Shown piece by piece: positions 1 through 10,786 of a DNA stretch of 64,000 nucleotides. Each line of letters begins with the position of its first letter. Positions within the stretch are counted from its first letter, which is position 1. A model generated the notes under the pieces. It did not search any database, was not told the origin of the DNA, and worked only from the letters and a program-made list of their open reading frames with translations. This DNA is from Klebsiella sp. BIGb0407 (GTDB taxonomy: Bacteria; Pseudomonadota; Gammaproteobacteria; Enterobacterales; Enterobacteriaceae): NCBI RefSeq assembly GCF_024807845.1, contig NZ_JANUEQ010000005.1, positions 1 through 64,000 on the forward strand, written 5' to 3'. The translations under genes and the position numbers were made by a program.

Positions 1-185
1 CGACGTTATGCGGTATTAGCTACCGTTTCCAGTAGTTATCCCCCTCCATCAGGCAGTTTCCCAGACATTACTCACCCGTCCGCCGCTCGTCACCCAGGAG
101 CAAGCTCCCTGTGCTACCGCTCGACTTGCATGTGTTAGGCCTGCCGCCAGCGTTCAATCTGAGCCATGATCAAACTCTTCAATTT
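1..185 (-). rRNA. rrs: 16S ribosomal RNA, 5' end (partial)
   Basis: The minus strand begins at 185 with AAATTGAAGAGTTTGATC, the mature 5' end of enterobacterial 16S rRNA, and continues through V1 and the universally conserved segment before running off the left edge of the window. About 185 nt are present. The V1 helix tip (GGAGCTTGCTCC, flanked by GAGCGGTAGCACAG and GGGTGACGAGCGGCGG) is the type seen in Serratia, Yersinia and Hafnia and differs from E. coli. The gene is transcribed leftward, away from oriC. A full 16S sequence would be needed to place the genus. Confidence 0.98.
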
Positions 186-335
186 AAAAGTGTTTGATGC
201 TCAAAGAATTCATACTGTTTATAAAACTAGTGTTCACTCTTCAAGACTTGATATTTTTTGTGAACCCGAAGGTTCTGCACCCGAAGGTGCTTTAGATATC
301 AATCTTGCGAGTGCCCACACAGATTGTCTGATAAA

Positions 336-348
336 TTGTTAAAGAGCA
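336..348 (-). promoter_or_regulatory. rrn leader boxA antitermination element
   Basis: The minus strand reads TGCTCTTTAACAA, the boxA core found in E. coli rrn leaders, where the NusB/S10 antitermination complex assembles on nascent rRNA. It lies between promoter P2 and the 16S start. The neighbouring leader sequence (ATTTATCAGACAATCTG) also matches the usual enterobacterial leader, which is part of the 16S processing stem. Confidence 0.9.
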
Positions 349-387
349 GTGAGTTGCTTGCCTTAGCTTGCTAACTCGAGGAGGCGT

Positions 388-415
388 ATACTACGCTTTC
401 CTCTTTCAAAGTCAA
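388..415 (-). promoter_or_regulatory. rrn promoter P2
   Basis: On the minus strand, TTGACT (-35; 410-415) and TAGTAT (-10; 388-393) are separated by 16 bp and followed by a C-rich discriminator. The spacing and -35 box are those of E. coli rrn P2. P2 gives basal rRNA transcription. Confidence 0.85.
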
Positions 416-484
416 GCGCTTATTTTCGCTTTCCTTCGACTGACTCGGTGGTTTGTAACCGTTGTTCCGTGTCAGTGGATGCGC

Positions 485-512
485 ATTATAGGGATTTCTT
501 CGGGCCTGACAA
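485..512 (-). promoter_or_regulatory. rrn promoter P1
   Basis: On the minus strand, TTGTCA (-35; 507-512) and TATAAT (-10; 485-490) have the short 16-bp spacer typical of growth-rate-regulated rrn P1, followed by GCGC. AT-rich DNA at about 513-550 is in the place of the UP element and Fis sites. The 186-660 stretch has no gene: it holds the rrn leader, P2, P1 and the upstream region shared with the divergent yieP. Confidence 0.92.
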
Positions 513-660
513 CCCCTAATTTCAATTAATTTGCTGACTGCGTTATTTTTTAGCAATGTGCGGGAATATCAATCAATCCCACCGGATTTGGGGTAAAAAT
601 CACCCAAGATTGACAGGCAATGTCATACTGGTTAGTGAAAATTTGCCAAAGGATGTGTTT

Positions 661-1356
661 ATGTCTTTATCTACACAGCAGCTCGCTGCCCAGAAAAACC
701 TTTCTTATATTCTGGCAGAGAAACTCGCACAGCGTATATTGAAGGGCGAATACCCGGTTGGCAGCATTCTGCCTGGTGAAATGGAGCTAGGCGCTTTATT
801 CAACGTCAGCCGCACTGCTGTACGTGAAGCAGTGAAAACCTTAACGGCAAAAGGAATGCTATTGCCCCGCCCAAGGATCGGTACTCGGGTTATGCCGCGG
901 GCACAATGGAACTTCCTGGATAAAGAGTTACTCGCCTGGTGGATGACAAAGGATAACTTAGACTTTATTGTTGATGACTTCATTATTATGCGTCATAGCA
1001 TCGAACCACAAGCTTGTGCATTAGCAGCCATCCATAGTGACGAGATACAGCAGCAAAAACTGCTCTCTATAATGAAAGAAATGGTTTCCCTGCAGGATAC
1101 CTTCGACAAAGATTACTGGATAGAAATAGATATGGCTTATCATGAGCTGGTCTATGAGATGAGCGGTAACGTCTTCATGACCTCTTTTGCGAATTTATTC
1201 CGCCCTGTCTACCACAACTACTTCACAGCCATCACCGATAACAAAGTGGTTAAGCTTGAATTGCATCAGGCAATTGTTGATGCCATCTGCCAGCGAGATA
1301 GCGGGGCAGCATTTGCTGCCTGTGTGGCACTATTAAATGAACCCACGTCTCATTAG
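661..1356 (+). CDS. yieP: GntR/FadR-family transcriptional regulator YieP
   Basis: DNA-binding regulator of the FadR subfamily. An N-terminal winged helix-turn-helix (about residues 12-75, with '[20 protein letters not shown]' typical of GntR) is followed by an all-helical FCD ligand domain (about 90-220). The start at 661 was chosen over an in-frame start at 556 because it follows an AAAGGA ribosome site and gives 231 aa, close to E. coli YieP (230 aa, from memory). It is immediately upstream of hsrA in the same direction and divergent from the rrn operon, the same order as in E. coli. The effector ligand is not evident from the sequence. Confidence 0.9.
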   Translation: MSLSTQQLAAQKNLSYILAEKLAQRILKGEYPVGSILPGEMELGALFNVSRTAVREAVKTLTAKGMLLPRPRIGTRVMPRAQWNFLDKELLAWWMTKDNLDFIVDDFIIMRHSIEPQACALAAIHSDEIQQQKLLSIMKEMVSLQDTFDKDYWIEIDMAYHELVYEMSGNVFMTSFANLFRPVYHNYFTAITDNKVVKLELHQAIVDAICQRDSGAAFAACVALLNEPTSH

Positions 1357-1388
1357 CAATACAGGCTCATTTAACTATCAGGAAAATA

Positions 1389-2783
1389 ATGACTAAAAGC
1401 ACGCGCAGTATGGCCGGACTCCCCTGGATAGCGGCAATGGCCTTCTTTATGCAAGCACTGGACGCCACTATCCTTAATACCGCACTTCCGGATATCGCCC
1501 GCAGCCTGAACCGCTCCCCGCTGGCAATGCAGTCAGCGATTATTAGCTATACCCTGACCGTCGCTATGCTTATTCCCGTTAGTGGCTGGCTGGCCGACAG
1601 ATTTGGTACCCGGCGTATCTTTATTATTGCCGTATCACTCTTCACTTTCGGATCGCTTGCCTGTGCGCTTTCGGGATCGTTAAACCAGCTGGTTATCTTT
1701 CGTATCATCCAGGGTGTTGGTGGCGCCATGATGATGCCCGTCGCCCGCCTGGCTTTACTCCGTGCCTATCCGCGCAGTGAACTGCTACCGATACTTAACT
1801 TTGTCACTATCCCGGGACTTGTAGGTCCGGTCGTCGGGCCTCTGTTAGGTGGAATTCTGGTGACATGGGCAAGCTGGCACTGGATTTTCTTAATTAATAT
1901 TCCGATTGGTATTTTTGGCTTAATTTACGCCCGTAAGTACATGCCGAACTTCACTACGCCAATTAAGAAGTTTGATATGCGTGGTTTCTTACTGTTTGGT
2001 ATTGGCCTGGTACTGATTTCCTGTGGCCTGGAATTATTCGGGGAACATGTCATCGAGTCTTACATTGGCGTGCTAGTCATGATCGGCGGTATTTTACTGA
2101 TACTGGGTTATGTCTATCATGCCCGCCATGCTACATCTCCCCTGATCCCACTGCCGCTATTTAAAACACGGACTTTTTCGGTGGGTATAGTGGGTAATGT
2201 GACATCACGTCTGGGTACAGGCTGCGTTCCCTTCTTAATGCCTCTCATGTTGCAGGTAGGGTTTGGTTATAGTGCCTTAATTGCAGGCTGTATGATGGTG
2301 CCGACAGCATTAGGCGCTCTGGTGGCAAAATCGACCGTCACGAGAGTACTGCGTCAGTTTGGCTATCGGAAAACATTGTTCAGTATTACGGTGTTACTCG
2401 GCATTATGATTGCTCAGTTCTCTCTGCAATCACCTGGCAATGCGCTGTGGTTATTGGTACTGCCGCTATTTGTACTGGGTATGGCGATGTCGACGCAGTT
2501 CACCGCAATGAACACCATTACGCTTGCCGATCTGAGTGATGAACATGCCAGCAGCGGTAATAGCGTGCTGGCCGTGACGCAACAGCTGTCAATTAGCTTT
2601 GGTGTTGCCGTCAGCGCCGCCGTACTGCTGGCTTATAAAGGTAATGAAAGCCTGAATACCGTAGAGCAATTCCACTACACCTTCCTCAGTATGGGGGGAG
2701 TGACACTGCTCTCTTCTCTGGTATTCCTGGCTCTGCGCCCGAAAGATGGTCGTCATTTAATTAAGGACAGGCACAAGCCTTAA
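1389..2783 (+). CDS. hsrA: MFS drug:H+ antiporter-2 family transporter HsrA
   Basis: Inner-membrane transporter of the 14-TM DHA2 (EmrB/QacA) family. The N-terminal half shows the typical '[14 protein letters not shown]' helix-1 motif and the loop 2-3 signature '[11 protein letters not shown]' (about residues 64-74). It is 464 aa, near the E. coli HsrA length. It starts 32 bp after yieP and is probably co-transcribed. Its 3' end overlaps the convergent rbsR stop by 4 bp. In E. coli the gene was named for an effect on homocysteine resistance; the substrate cannot be read from the sequence. Confidence 0.9.
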   Translation: MTKSTRSMAGLPWIAAMAFFMQALDATILNTALPDIARSLNRSPLAMQSAIISYTLTVAMLIPVSGWLADRFGTRRIFIIAVSLFTFGSLACALSGSLNQLVIFRIIQGVGGAMMMPVARLALLRAYPRSELLPILNFVTIPGLVGPVVGPLLGGILVTWASWHWIFLINIPIGIFGLIYARKYMPNFTTPIKKFDMRGFLLFGIGLVLISCGLELFGEHVIESYIGVLVMIGGILLILGYVYHARHATSPLIPLPLFKTRTFSVGIVGNVTSRLGTGCVPFLMPLMLQVGFGYSALIAGCMMVPTALGALVAKSTVTRVLRQFGYRKTLFSITVLLGIMIAQFSLQSPGNALWLLVLPLFVLGMAMSTQFTAMNTITLADLSDEHASSGNSVLAVTQQLSISFGVAVSAAVLLAYKGNESLNTVEQFHYTFLSMGGVTLLSSLVFLALRPKDGRHLIKDRHKP

Positions 2784-3769
2784 ACCGACCCACGCGCAAT
2801 CAGTTTTGGCGTTAGCTGTAAACACTGCTGGGCTAAATCTGGTTGCGCCATTCGCTTAATCAAGACATCAACCGCCAGCTCACCTAATTCATCTTTAGGC
2901 TGGTGAATGGTAGTCAGAGGTGGCGTCATATAGCGCGCCAGTTCAATATCATCATAACCCACCACCGCCATATCCTTCGGAACCGTCAGAGATGACTGAT
3001 ATAACGCCTGATAGATACCGACTGCCATGGCATCATTACTGGAAAATACCGCTTCTGGTGGTGTTTCCAGTGAGAGCAATTTCAGCATGGCTTCATATCC
3101 ACCATGAAATTCAAAATCACCGATAACTTCATATCCGGGAAGAATAGGGAGTCCGGCGTTTTGCATTGCTTTCCGGTAGCCATCAAGACGCATACAGGAA
3201 GGGCTTTTATCCACCGGACCACCGATACAGGCAATGCGGGTATAGCCTTTATCAATCAGATACTGAGTGGCAATTTCCCCCCCCAGCAATGAATTATCTT
3301 GAATCACATCGCCGCCGTCGAAAGGTGACCAGTCCATCATCACGGTGGGTACGCCGGGATAACGATTCATGATTTCAATGGAAGGGTGATGGGATTCAGT
3401 ACTGAGTAGCAGTAACCCGTCCACGCGTTTTTGCAGCAGCGTTTCCAGGTTACTGTTCATACGCTGCTCATCGCCTTCGGTATTGCATAGCACCAGGCTA
3501 TAACCGCGTTCAAAGCAGCTTCGTTCCACGCCGCGCACCAGCTCGGAATAGAAGGGGTTACTACTGGCAGTAATCAACATGCCAATAGTATGGGTTTGAT
3601 TCAGTTTAAGACTGCGAGCCAACGCTGAAGGGGCATAATTCAGCGTTTTAATCGCATCATCAACTTTCTTACGCGTGGCCTCACTCACAAAGCGATCGTT
3701 GTTAATCACATGCGAGACGGTTGAGGTAGAAACACTCGCTAAGCGAGCGACATCCTTCATGGTGGCCAC
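2780..3769 (-). CDS. rbsR: Ribose operon repressor RbsR
   Basis: LacI-family repressor of 329 aa. The N-terminal helix-turn-helix '[21 protein letters not shown]' region and hinge helix (about residues 48-58, '[10 protein letters not shown]') are followed by a periplasmic-binding-protein-like ribose-sensing core. It is the last gene of rbsDACBKR, 7 bp after rbsK, so it is transcribed with the operon it controls. The likely targets are the CGAAACGTTTCG palindromes upstream of rbsD. It is convergent with hsrA, with a 4-bp overlap. Confidence 0.96.
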   Translation of the reverse strand: MATMKDVARLASVSTSTVSHVINNDRFVSEATRKKVDDAIKTLNYAPSALARSLKLNQTHTIGMLITASSNPFYSELVRGVERSCFERGYSLVLCNTEGDEQRMNSNLETLLQKRVDGLLLLSTESHHPSIEIMNRYPGVPTVMMDWSPFDGGDVIQDNSLLGGEIATQYLIDKGYTRIACIGGPVDKSPSCMRLDGYRKAMQNAGLPILPGYEVIGDFEFHGGYEAMLKLLSLETPPEAVFSSNDAMAVGIYQALYQSSLTVPKDMAVVGYDDIELARYMTPPLTTIHQPKDELGELAVDVLIKRMAQPDLAQQCLQLTPKLIARGSV

Positions 3770-3776
3770 TGTTTAC

Positions 3777-4709
3777 TTACCCCTGTTGTTCTAAAAACTC
3801 ATCAATTTCATGACGCCATGGAACTGAAGGCTGTGCACCCTTACGTGTTACCGCGATCGCGGCAGCAGCATGAGCAAAGCGAACAGCTTCATTCATCGGT
3901 TTATCTTCCAGTAATGCGGTTACCAGAGCACCATTAAAGGTATCTCCGGCAGCAATAGTGTCGATAGCTTTGACCCGGAAGCCTGGAACCAGCTGACCTA
4001 CACCTTTTTCACTTAACCATACGCCACGACTACCCAGGGTAATAATGACAATCTCGATACCTTTGTCATGTAAAACACCGGCAGCTTTTGCCGCATCTTC
4101 ATCATTTTCAACACGTACACCGGTCAGCTTTTCAGCTTCGGTTTCATTCGGCGTTATCATATACAGCAGCGCCAGTAACTCATCAGATAACGGATAAGCC
4201 GGTGCTGGATTGAGGATAACTTTAGTTTGATGCTGATGCGCTATTTTTGCCGCAGCCAGTACGCTTTCCAGCGGGGACTCCAGTTGCATTAACAGGACAG
4301 ATGCTTCACTGATTTTTTGTTGTTGCTCATTTACCAGAGCAGGCGTTAAGGCCGCATTCGCTCCGGCATGAATACCAATCACATTCTCGCCGGCACTGTT
4401 AACAAAGATGAGTGCCACGCCAGTGGTCGCATCAGGAATAGTGCTGATGGCTGAAATATCGATGTTGTCGCTGGCTAACTGCTGGCAGACTTTCTTACCG
4501 GTATCGTCATCACCCACACAGGCAATAAAGGTGATATCTGCGCCACTGCGCCCTGCGGCAACCGCCTGATTAGCGCCTTTACCGCCAAAAGCAACCTGAT
4601 AGCCTTGCCCGGTTACGGTTTCCCCTGGTGTTGGGAAATTATTATTAAGATTCAGAATATGGTCGGCATTGATACTACCAAGAACAACGAGTTTTGCTGT
4701 ATTTTTCAT
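3777..4709 (-). CDS. rbsK: Ribokinase
   Basis: PfkB-family kinase that phosphorylates D-ribose with ATP to ribose-5-phosphate in the cytosol. Visible landmarks are the N-terminal 'GSINADHI' and 'GGKGANQAVAAGR' sugar-binding segments, 'NPAPAYPL' in the middle, and the C-terminal anion-hole/catalytic-base motif 'DTIAAGDTFNGAL', where the Asp of AAGD is the base. The 310 aa are close to E. coli RbsK. It is separated from rbsB by a 74-bp gap with a strong hairpin and lies 7 bp from rbsR. Confidence 0.97.
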   Translation of the reverse strand: MKNTAKLVVLGSINADHILNLNNNFPTPGETVTGQGYQVAFGGKGANQAVAAGRSGADITFIACVGDDDTGKKVCQQLASDNIDISAISTIPDATTGVALIFVNSAGENVIGIHAGANAALTPALVNEQQQKISEASVLLMQLESPLESVLAAAKIAHQHQTKVILNPAPAYPLSDELLALLYMITPNETEAEKLTGVRVENDEDAAKAAGVLHDKGIEIVIITLGSRGVWLSEKGVGQLVPGFRVKAIDTIAAGDTFNGALVTALLEDKPMNEAVRFAHAAAAIAVTRKGAQPSVPWRHEIDEFLEQQG

Positions 4710-4728
4710 TTTTTTTATATCCAGTTAA

Positions 4729-4757
4729 TTGCGCCACCTAAAAGCCTGGTGGCGCAA
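4729..4757 (-). promoter_or_regulatory. Intercistronic hairpin between rbsB and rbsK
   Basis: A perfect 10-bp inverted repeat (TTGCGCCACC / GGTGGCGCAA, 9-nt loop) lies between rbsB and rbsK with no T-tract. By inference it protects the upstream rbsB message from 3' decay or partly terminates transcription, raising binding protein over kinase and repressor. This arrangement is common after periplasmic binding protein genes. Confidence 0.7.
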
Positions 4758-4783
4758 TGTCCTTGCTCGGTATTTTTAGGGTA

Positions 4784-5671
4784 TTACTTCTTAACCAGTT
4801 TCAAATCAATCGGGATTTGCGCCGGAACAGTTTCACCTTTTAACGCTTTATCTGCGGTGACTACACCGATGACGCCGATTTGATCGGCCATCTGTGCCAC
4901 GGTGGCGCCTAATTTGCCGCCTTCAACCGCTTTCACGCCGTCATCAGTACCGTCAAAACCAACCACCAGCACATCGTTTTTACCTGCAACTTGCAGAGCA
5001 CGCAATGCGCCTAACGCCATTTCATCGTTTTGTGCAAATACTGCCTGAACATCAGGATGAGCGGTCAGCAGGTTCTGCATGACGTTCAAGCCCTTAGTAC
5101 GGTCAAAGTCAGCTGGCTGGCTGGCCAGAACATTGAATTTATGCGCAGCAACCGCCTGTTTGAAACCTTCACCGCGTTCACGGGCAGCAGATGCACCAGC
5201 AATACCCTGGAGCTCGATAACTTTGGCACCATTACCCAGTTTCTCAGCAATAAAGTCACCCGCCATTTTACCGCCAGCAACGTTATCAGAAGCGATATGG
5301 CTGACAACAGTGCCCTGGTTTGCTACACGGTCCAGAGTAATAACCGGGATATTCGCCTGGTTAGCCATCTTCACAGCGTTACCCACTGCATCTGAATCGG
5401 TTGGGTTAATCAGCAGTAATTTAGTTCCACGAACCGTTAAGTCTTGAACGTTTGCCAGCTCTTTGGCCGGGTTATTCTGCGAGTCCAGAACCACCAAGGT
5501 ATAACCCAGCTTATCGGCCTCTTTCTGTGCGCCATCTTTCAGTGAAACAAAGAATGGGTTATTCAACGTAGACACAACCAGAGCGATAGTATCTTTTGCC
5601 ATGGCGTTAGCGCTAAGTGTGGCACTCAGTGCAACCGCAGAAACTAAAGTAGCCAGTTTTTTCATGTTCAT
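4784..5671 (-). CDS. rbsB: Periplasmic D-ribose-binding protein RbsB
   Basis: High-affinity ribose receptor for the RbsABC importer and, in E. coli, for the Trg chemoreceptor. A Sec signal peptide (residues 1-25, ending 'SANAMA') precedes the mature start '[16 protein letters not shown]'. The type I two-lobed fold is near-identical to E. coli RbsB through most of its length, with divergence in the last third. It is 295 aa. It lies 25 bp downstream of rbsC and is followed by a stabilising-type hairpin. Confidence 0.97.
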   Translation of the reverse strand: MNMKKLATLVSAVALSATLSANAMAKDTIALVVSTLNNPFFVSLKDGAQKEADKLGYTLVVLDSQNNPAKELANVQDLTVRGTKLLLINPTDSDAVGNAVKMANQANIPVITLDRVANQGTVVSHIASDNVAGGKMAGDFIAEKLGNGAKVIELQGIAGASAARERGEGFKQAVAAHKFNVLASQPADFDRTKGLNVMQNLLTAHPDVQAVFAQNDEMALGALRALQVAGKNDVLVVGFDGTDDGVKAVEGGKLGATVAQMADQIGVIGVVTADKALKGETVPAQIPIDLKLVKK

Positions 5672-5696
5672 ATGCGTATTCCTGTAGGGTTACGTG

Positions 5697-6662
5697 TTAC
5701 TGTTTTTTGTTATCTACCAGTACCGCCAGCAGAATAACAAGCGCTTTAACGATCATCTGATAGTAAGAGGAAACACCTAATAAATTTAAACCGTTGTTAA
5801 GGAATCCGAGAATCAATGCCCCGATCAGGGTACCAACAATCCGACCCTTGCCACCCGCAAGACTGGTTCCACCCAGAACTACCGCCGCGATAGCATCGAG
5901 TTCATACCCCATTCCCGCAGTAGGCTGTGCAGAAGAAAGACGGGCAACTTCAATAATCCCGGCCAGTGAAGCCAGTAAGCCACACAACGAGTAAACAATA
6001 ATTTTAACTTTATCAACGCTGATGCCAGAAAGGCGCGTTGCAGCTTCGTTCCCGCCCAAAGCATAAATATAGCGCCCTAAACGGGTATGGTGCAGCATGT
6101 ACCAGGCAGCAATAAAGACAATCGCCATGATCCATATTGGGGTCGGGATACCTAAAGGACGACCTATACCAAACCAGCCAAAGAGGTCAGCATTCTCAGA
6201 GAAGCCGGTGTTCACCGGACTGCCGTTGGTATAGACCAGAGTCACACCACGCAGCAGTAACATCATAACAAGCGTAGCAATAAAGGCCTGAACTCGCCCT
6301 TTAGCAACAATCACCCCGGTAACAGCACCAATCGCCGCACCTAATGCCAGGGCCGCAGCAACCGCAACTAAGGCATTAACTTCAAACCCGATAACCGATG
6401 CCGCTACCGCACCCGTTAATGCCAGCAACGAACCAACCGAAAGGTCAATACCGGAGGTCAGGATAACCAGCGTCATACCCACCGCCATAATGGCGTTTAC
6501 TGAGGTCTGTTGCAGGATATTGAACAGATTATTAACGGTAAAAAAGTTTGGGCTCAGGCTGGATACAATGGCAATCAGCACTAATAAGGCTATCAGTGAT
6601 TTTTGCTCCATCAGCCATGCTTTAGTGAACCAGCGACGGCCAGACACGGTTTGTACACTCAT
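5697..6662 (-). CDS. rbsC: Ribose ABC transporter permease RbsC
   Basis: Integral membrane component of the ribose importer, 321 aa, with about 10 hydrophobic segments and the BPD_transp_2 signature region '[13 protein letters not shown]'. The start at 6662 (protein start '[11 protein letters not shown]') was chosen because it matches the E. coli N-terminus and its ATG overlaps the rbsA stop as ATGA, implying translational coupling. An in-frame ATG three codons upstream lies inside rbsA and is less likely. Confidence 0.96.
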   Translation of the reverse strand: MSVQTVSGRRWFTKAWLMEQKSLIALLVLIAIVSSLSPNFFTVNNLFNILQQTSVNAIMAVGMTLVILTSGIDLSVGSLLALTGAVAASVIGFEVNALVAVAAALALGAAIGAVTGVIVAKGRVQAFIATLVMMLLLRGVTLVYTNGSPVNTGFSENADLFGWFGIGRPLGIPTPIWIMAIVFIAAWYMLHHTRLGRYIYALGGNEAATRLSGISVDKVKIIVYSLCGLLASLAGIIEVARLSSAQPTAGMGYELDAIAAVVLGGTSLAGGKGRIVGTLIGALILGFLNNGLNLLGVSSYYQMIVKALVILLAVLVDNKKQ

Positions 6663-8173
6663 TTTTTCCACTCCTGACTATCCGGATTAAATTTGCCAAC
6701 AGCTGCCGCCATTAGTTGTTCCTGGGTTGCCTCATCCCGGGTAAAGGTGGCACTCGCTTTACCTTCATGCATCACCATAATGCGGTCGCTCATTCCCAGA
6801 ACTTCTGGCATTTCTGACGACACCAGAATGATGCTTAAACCATCAGCCTTAAACTGGTTAATCAGCTGATAAATTTCTTTTTTTGCACCTACATCAACGC
6901 CACGAGTCGGTTCGTCGAGGATCAGGACGTTCGGTCGGGTCATCAAACCACGTGCAATGGCTATTTTCTGCTGGTTACCACCAGATAGCAGGCCTATTGG
7001 CTGTTCCATTGATGGGGTTTTAACCTTAAACAGCTCAATAAAATCACCAACGGCAAGCTCTTCTTCTTTATGTTTCAGGCTGCCTGAAGCATTACTAAAA
7101 TAACGTAACGCAGTCAGTGACATATTCTCTTTCACCGACATACCGAGGATCAGGCCATCACGCTTACGGTCTTCGGAGATATAAACAATTCCGTACTCCA
7201 GGCCCTCTTGAGGAGAGCGAGCGGTAATCTCTTTACCACCCAGTACAATACGACCCGCTGTTTTTGGCAGTGCGCCATAAAGCACTTTCATTAATTCAGT
7301 ACGACCCGCACCCATCAAACCTGATACGCCCAGGATCTCGCCTTCACGCAGAGTAAAAGAGACTTCTTTGACTCCGGGGCCTGACAGTTTTTCTACCTGC
7401 AACCTGACTTTGCCTGGCTGTTTATCAATATGCGGATACTGCTCTTCAAGTTTACGACCGACCATCATTTCAATCAGTGAGTCTTCACTGAGAGAAGACA
7501 CTTCACGTTCAGCAACAAACTGTCCGTCACGCAGTACGGTAACGTCGTCGCAAATCTCAAAAATCTCTTTCATACGGTGAGAGATATAAACAATGCCGCA
7601 GCCCTGGTTTCTCAGCTCACGGATAACGCGAAACAGTGATTCGGTTTCCGTATCGGTTAAGGCATCCGTTGGCTCATCCATGATGATGACCTTGGACTGA
7701 TAGCTCAGTACTTTGGCTATTTCGACCATCTGCTGGTCGCCAATCGATAAATCACCCACCAGCAGTTCACTGGTAAAGCGCAGATTGAGCCTGGCCAGAA
7801 GCTTATCTGCTTCGCGATACATCGCCTTCCAGTCAATATTGCCGAAACGACCAACAAACTCACATCCGAGGAAAATGTTTTCCGCAATACTCAGCTGGGG
7901 TATCAGGTTGAGTTCCTGATGAATGATGCCGATACCTGCTTGTTCGGAATATTTTGGTCCTTTAAAGCTGGTCTCTTTACCCAGCCATACTAGTGAACCC
8001 GCATCTTTGGTGTAGATACCGGTCAGGACTTTCATCATTGTCGATTTGCCAGCACCGTTTTCACCCACCAGCGCCATCACTCGACCCGGATAAACATTCA
8101 GGGAGGCGCCGGACAGGGCTTTCACTCCCGGAAATGACTTCTCAATACCCTTAAGCTGCAGTAAAGGTTCCAT
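6659..8173 (-). CDS. rbsA: Ribose ABC transporter ATP-binding protein RbsA
   Basis: Fused ATPase of the ribose importer with two ABC domains in 504 aa. Domain 1 has Walker A 'GENGAGKS' (about residues 37-44), signature '[13 protein letters not shown]' and Walker B '[11 protein letters not shown]'. Domain 2 has a degenerate P-loop 'GLMGAGRTE', signature '[15 protein letters not shown]' and Walker B '[12 protein letters not shown]'. The degenerate second Walker A is normal for this CUT2 family. It lies 7 bp after rbsD and overlaps rbsC by 4 bp. Confidence 0.97.
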   Translation of the reverse strand: MEPLLQLKGIEKSFPGVKALSGASLNVYPGRVMALVGENGAGKSTMMKVLTGIYTKDAGSLVWLGKETSFKGPKYSEQAGIGIIHQELNLIPQLSIAENIFLGCEFVGRFGNIDWKAMYREADKLLARLNLRFTSELLVGDLSIGDQQMVEIAKVLSYQSKVIIMDEPTDALTDTETESLFRVIRELRNQGCGIVYISHRMKEIFEICDDVTVLRDGQFVAEREVSSLSEDSLIEMMVGRKLEEQYPHIDKQPGKVRLQVEKLSGPGVKEVSFTLREGEILGVSGLMGAGRTELMKVLYGALPKTAGRIVLGGKEITARSPQEGLEYGIVYISEDRKRDGLILGMSVKENMSLTALRYFSNASGSLKHKEEELAVGDFIELFKVKTPSMEQPIGLLSGGNQQKIAIARGLMTRPNVLILDEPTRGVDVGAKKEIYQLINQFKADGLSIILVSSEMPEVLGMSDRIMVMHEGKASATFTRDEATQEQLMAAAVGKFNPDSQEWKK

Positions 8174-8180
8174 ACTGACC

Positions 8181-8600
8181 TCAGAAGGTTACGCCAGCAC
8201 AGAGAATGATGTTCGCAAATGGAGAGCATTCTCCACTACGAATAACAGCCCGGCTGTCTGTCGTACATTGTTTAAAGGCTTCATGGCTGACGTAGCGAAT
8301 GGAGATGGTATTACCCTGCTGCTGTTGCAGCTGCTCTATGTGCGCTAACAACTGTTCATGAAGCTCAGGATTATGCTGTTTAATTTCCTGAGCAAGGATT
8401 GCAGCTTCAACCTGCATTTCCTGAGTCACGACCTCTACGACCTGCATAAAACCGGGCACACCCTGGGTTAATGCCAAATCGATGCGCGCTGTTTGAGGCG
8501 CTATAGGTAACCCTGCATCAGCGATGGTCAGCATGTCTGTATGTCCCAGACGGGAGATAACAGCCGAGATATCTGCGTTAAGTACTTTGCCTTTTTTCAT
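8181..8600 (-). CDS. rbsD: D-ribose pyranase RbsD
   Basis: Catalyses interconversion of the beta-pyran and beta-furan forms of ribose, so that imported ribose can be used by ribokinase. At 139 aa it has the E. coli length. The N-terminal '[19 protein letters not shown]' carries the conserved His and Asp of the RbsD/FucU family. It is the first gene of the operon; the start lies 13 bp downstream of the promoter-proximal RbsR palindrome. Confidence 0.95.
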   Translation of the reverse strand: MKKGKVLNADISAVISRLGHTDMLTIADAGLPIAPQTARIDLALTQGVPGFMQVVEVVTQEMQVEAAILAQEIKQHNPELHEQLLAHIEQLQQQQGNTISIRYVSHEAFKQCTTDSRAVIRSGECSPFANIILCAGVTF

Positions 8601-8612
8601 CTTCTCACCTCA

Positions 8613-8632
8613 CGAGCGAAACGTTTCGCTCG
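8613..8632. promoter_or_regulatory. RbsR operator, promoter-proximal
   Basis: A perfect 20-bp palindrome with core AGCGAAACGTTTCGCT, the same core as the E. coli rbs operator. It lies at and just downstream of the predicted transcription start, between the -10 box and rbsD, so bound RbsR would block initiation or early elongation. Confidence 0.9.
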
Positions 8633-8637
8633 CCATC

Positions 8638-8667
8638 AGTGTAGGTAATACCGGGCCGGTTTCACAA
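8638..8667 (-). promoter_or_regulatory. rbsD promoter (-35/-10)
   Basis: On the minus strand, TTGTGA (8662-8667) and TACACT (8638-8643) are separated by 18 bp. The predicted start near 8631 falls at the edge of the proximal RbsR operator. Both boxes are imperfect, which suits a CRP-dependent promoter. Confidence 0.65.
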
Positions 8668-8684
8668 TCACCATGTAGCAAAAA

Positions 8685-8700
8685 TGTGATCGCCATCGAA
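8685..8700 (-). promoter_or_regulatory. CRP-cAMP site of the rbs operon
   Basis: The minus strand reads TTCGA-N6-TCACA, one perfect and one degenerate half of TGTGA-N6-TCACA. Its centre (8692.5) is about 61.5 bp upstream of the predicted start, the classical class I activator position. The degenerate half is shared with a second RbsR-like palindrome. Confidence 0.7.
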
Positions 8701-8708
8701 ACGTTTCG
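8697..8708. promoter_or_regulatory. Second RbsR-like operator overlapping the CRP site
   Basis: The palindrome CGAAACGTTTCG repeats the 12-bp core of the proximal operator. The two centres (8622.5 and 8702.5) are exactly 80 bp apart. It overlaps the degenerate CRP half-site, so RbsR and CRP binding would compete here. That RbsR binds here is inferred from identity of the core. Confidence 0.7.
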
Positions 8709-8753
8709 CAAGATTGTTTTTTTGAAGAGTACTGAGGCTTTGTTTTTGCCTGA

Positions 8754-8783
8754 GAATAAAAAAAGCCTCTGCGATGAGAGGCT
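8754..8783 (-). terminator. Rho-independent terminator of kup
   Basis: On the minus strand, just after the kup stop, AGCCTCT / AGAGGCT forms a 7-bp stem with a 6-nt loop followed by TTTTTTTATT. It separates kup from the rbs control region. Confidence 0.9.
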
Positions 8784-8790
8784 CTCTTGG

Positions 8791-10659
8791 CTAGATTTCG
8801 ACCTGGGTTCCCAGTTCAATTACCCTGTTGGGTGGGATCTCAAACTGATCCGGGGCGCGCAGGGCATTTCTTTGTAAGGTCATAAACAACCTGCCACGCA
8901 GACGTAAATACCAGGGCCGTTTACCTATAATCAGTGACTCATGGGAGATAAAGAACGAGCTTTCCATCATTTCGCAGCTCAGACCTTCCATTCGGCAACG
9001 ATAGAAGACCTCTTCCACATTCGGCGTCTCGCGCCAGCCATATCTCGCAATAACTCGCCAGAAGGTCGGCGAAAGCTGTTCAATCGTCACGCGCTGTAGA
9101 TTATGCACATAAGGGACATCTTCAGTGCGAAACGTCAGTAATAGCACCCTCTCATGCAACACTTTGTTATGTTTGAGATTATGAAGCAGGGCAAACGGGA
9201 TCACGTTGATGCCGCGGGACATATACACCGCGGTTCCGGGAACCCGTATCGGCGGGTTTTTTTCCAGTGAAGCGACCATCGCGGTCAGTGAGTTGCCGTG
9301 CTCATTCATTTTGCGTAATAAACGAAACCGCTCGCTTTTCCAGGTAATCATGATCATAAACATGACAAACCCTAAACTGAGAGGTAACCAGCCGCCGGAA
9401 TAGATTTTCACCAGGTTGGCAGAGAACAGCGGAATATCAATAGATAAGAAAACTAGCCCAGCGAAGGCGACGATAATCTTATTCCAGTGCCAGTTTTTAC
9501 GCGCGACGGTACAGGCAAGCAAGCTGGTCAGTATCATGGTTCCGGTGACTGCAATACCGTAGGCCGCAGCTAAATTACTTGAATGCTCGAAGCCAATAAT
9601 CACCAGCACTACCGCGATATAGAGGATCCAGTTCACCACCGGGATATAGATTTGTCCGGACTCTTTTTCCGAGGTATGGATGATACGCATCGGAGATAAG
9701 TATCCCAGCCTAACCGCCTGACGAGTCAGGGAAAAAACGCCAGAAATCACTGCCTGAGACGCGATAACGGTCGCCAGAGTAGCCAGAACCAGTAACGGAA
9801 TCAGCGCCCAGTCAGGGGCTAATAAAAAGAAGGGGTTTTTAATCGCTTCTGGATTTTGCAGCAGTAACGCTCCCTGGCCAAAATAGTTCAGAACCAGGGC
9901 TGGTAATACCGCGATAAACCACGCAATACGGATAGGTAATTTACCAAAATGGCCCATATCCGCATACAGCGCTTCGACCCCGGTTATCGCCAGAACTACC
10001 GCGCCGAGAGCAAAGAAAGAGACTGCTTTATATTGCACAAAAAAGTTAAACGCCCAGTAGGGGTTCAGGGCTTGTAGCACTTCCGGATTCGCTATTACCG
10101 CCCGCCCGCCCAGCACTGCCAGTGTCAAAAACCATAACAGCATGACCGGGGCGAAGAGTTTTCCGACCGTACCTGTACCGTGCTTTTGAATCACAAACAG
10201 CAAGGTCAGAACGGCAATAGAGAGCGGTACAATATAGGTATCCAGTGACGGAGCCACTATCTCCAGCCCTTCAATCGCGGACATCACCGATATTGCCGGG
10301 GTGATCACCACTTCACCGTAGAAGAAGCTCCCCCCTATCAATCCCATAATAATCAGCAAAGCGGTGCTACGAGCGGAAGTATGACGCCCGGCAAGCGACA
10401 TCAGTGTCAGGGTTCCCCCTTCACCAGCGTTATCAGCCCGCATCACGAACAGCAGGTATTTAATGGAAACGACTACAATCAGTAGCCAGAAAATCAGCGA
10501 TAAGAAGCCAAATATCGCCTCTCTCTCAACCCCAATACCAAATTGCCCGGACAGACACTCACGTAAGGTATAGAGCGGGCTGGTACCTATATCACCATAA
10601 ACAACACCAATCGCGGCCAGGGTGACGGCTGGCAACGATTGCTTACTCTTTGTGTTCAT
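8791..10659 (-). CDS. kup: Low-affinity K+ transporter Kup
   Basis: Inner-membrane potassium:proton symporter of the KUP/HAK/KT family, 622 aa as in E. coli. The N-terminal '[17 protein letters not shown]' is the family signature (about residues 18-34). About 12 transmembrane helices occupy residues 15-430, followed by a roughly 180-residue cytoplasmic tail. The gene is divergent from ravA and has its own terminator before the rbs promoter, the same context as in E. coli. Confidence 0.97.
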   Translation of the reverse strand: MNTKSKQSLPAVTLAAIGVVYGDIGTSPLYTLRECLSGQFGIGVEREAIFGFLSLIFWLLIVVVSIKYLLFVMRADNAGEGGTLTLMSLAGRHTSARSTALLIIMGLIGGSFFYGEVVITPAISVMSAIEGLEIVAPSLDTYIVPLSIAVLTLLFVIQKHGTGTVGKLFAPVMLLWFLTLAVLGGRAVIANPEVLQALNPYWAFNFFVQYKAVSFFALGAVVLAITGVEALYADMGHFGKLPIRIAWFIAVLPALVLNYFGQGALLLQNPEAIKNPFFLLAPDWALIPLLVLATLATVIASQAVISGVFSLTRQAVRLGYLSPMRIIHTSEKESGQIYIPVVNWILYIAVVLVIIGFEHSSNLAAAYGIAVTGTMILTSLLACTVARKNWHWNKIIVAFAGLVFLSIDIPLFSANLVKIYSGGWLPLSLGFVMFMIMITWKSERFRLLRKMNEHGNSLTAMVASLEKNPPIRVPGTAVYMSRGINVIPFALLHNLKHNKVLHERVLLLTFRTEDVPYVHNLQRVTIEQLSPTFWRVIARYGWRETPNVEEVFYRCRMEGLSCEMMESSFFISHESLIIGKRPWYLRLRGRLFMTLQRNALRAPDQFEIPPNRVIELGTQVEI

Positions 10660-10786
10660 AAGCGTTCTTTTTTGTGATCCTGAACAAGTATACCTGGACC
10701 TGAAGGCTCGCTAAGTATGCTCTTGATGACGATAACCGTCTTCTTGCGCTATCTTGAGCCTTCTCTGTAAGGATGCAAAATTAATT

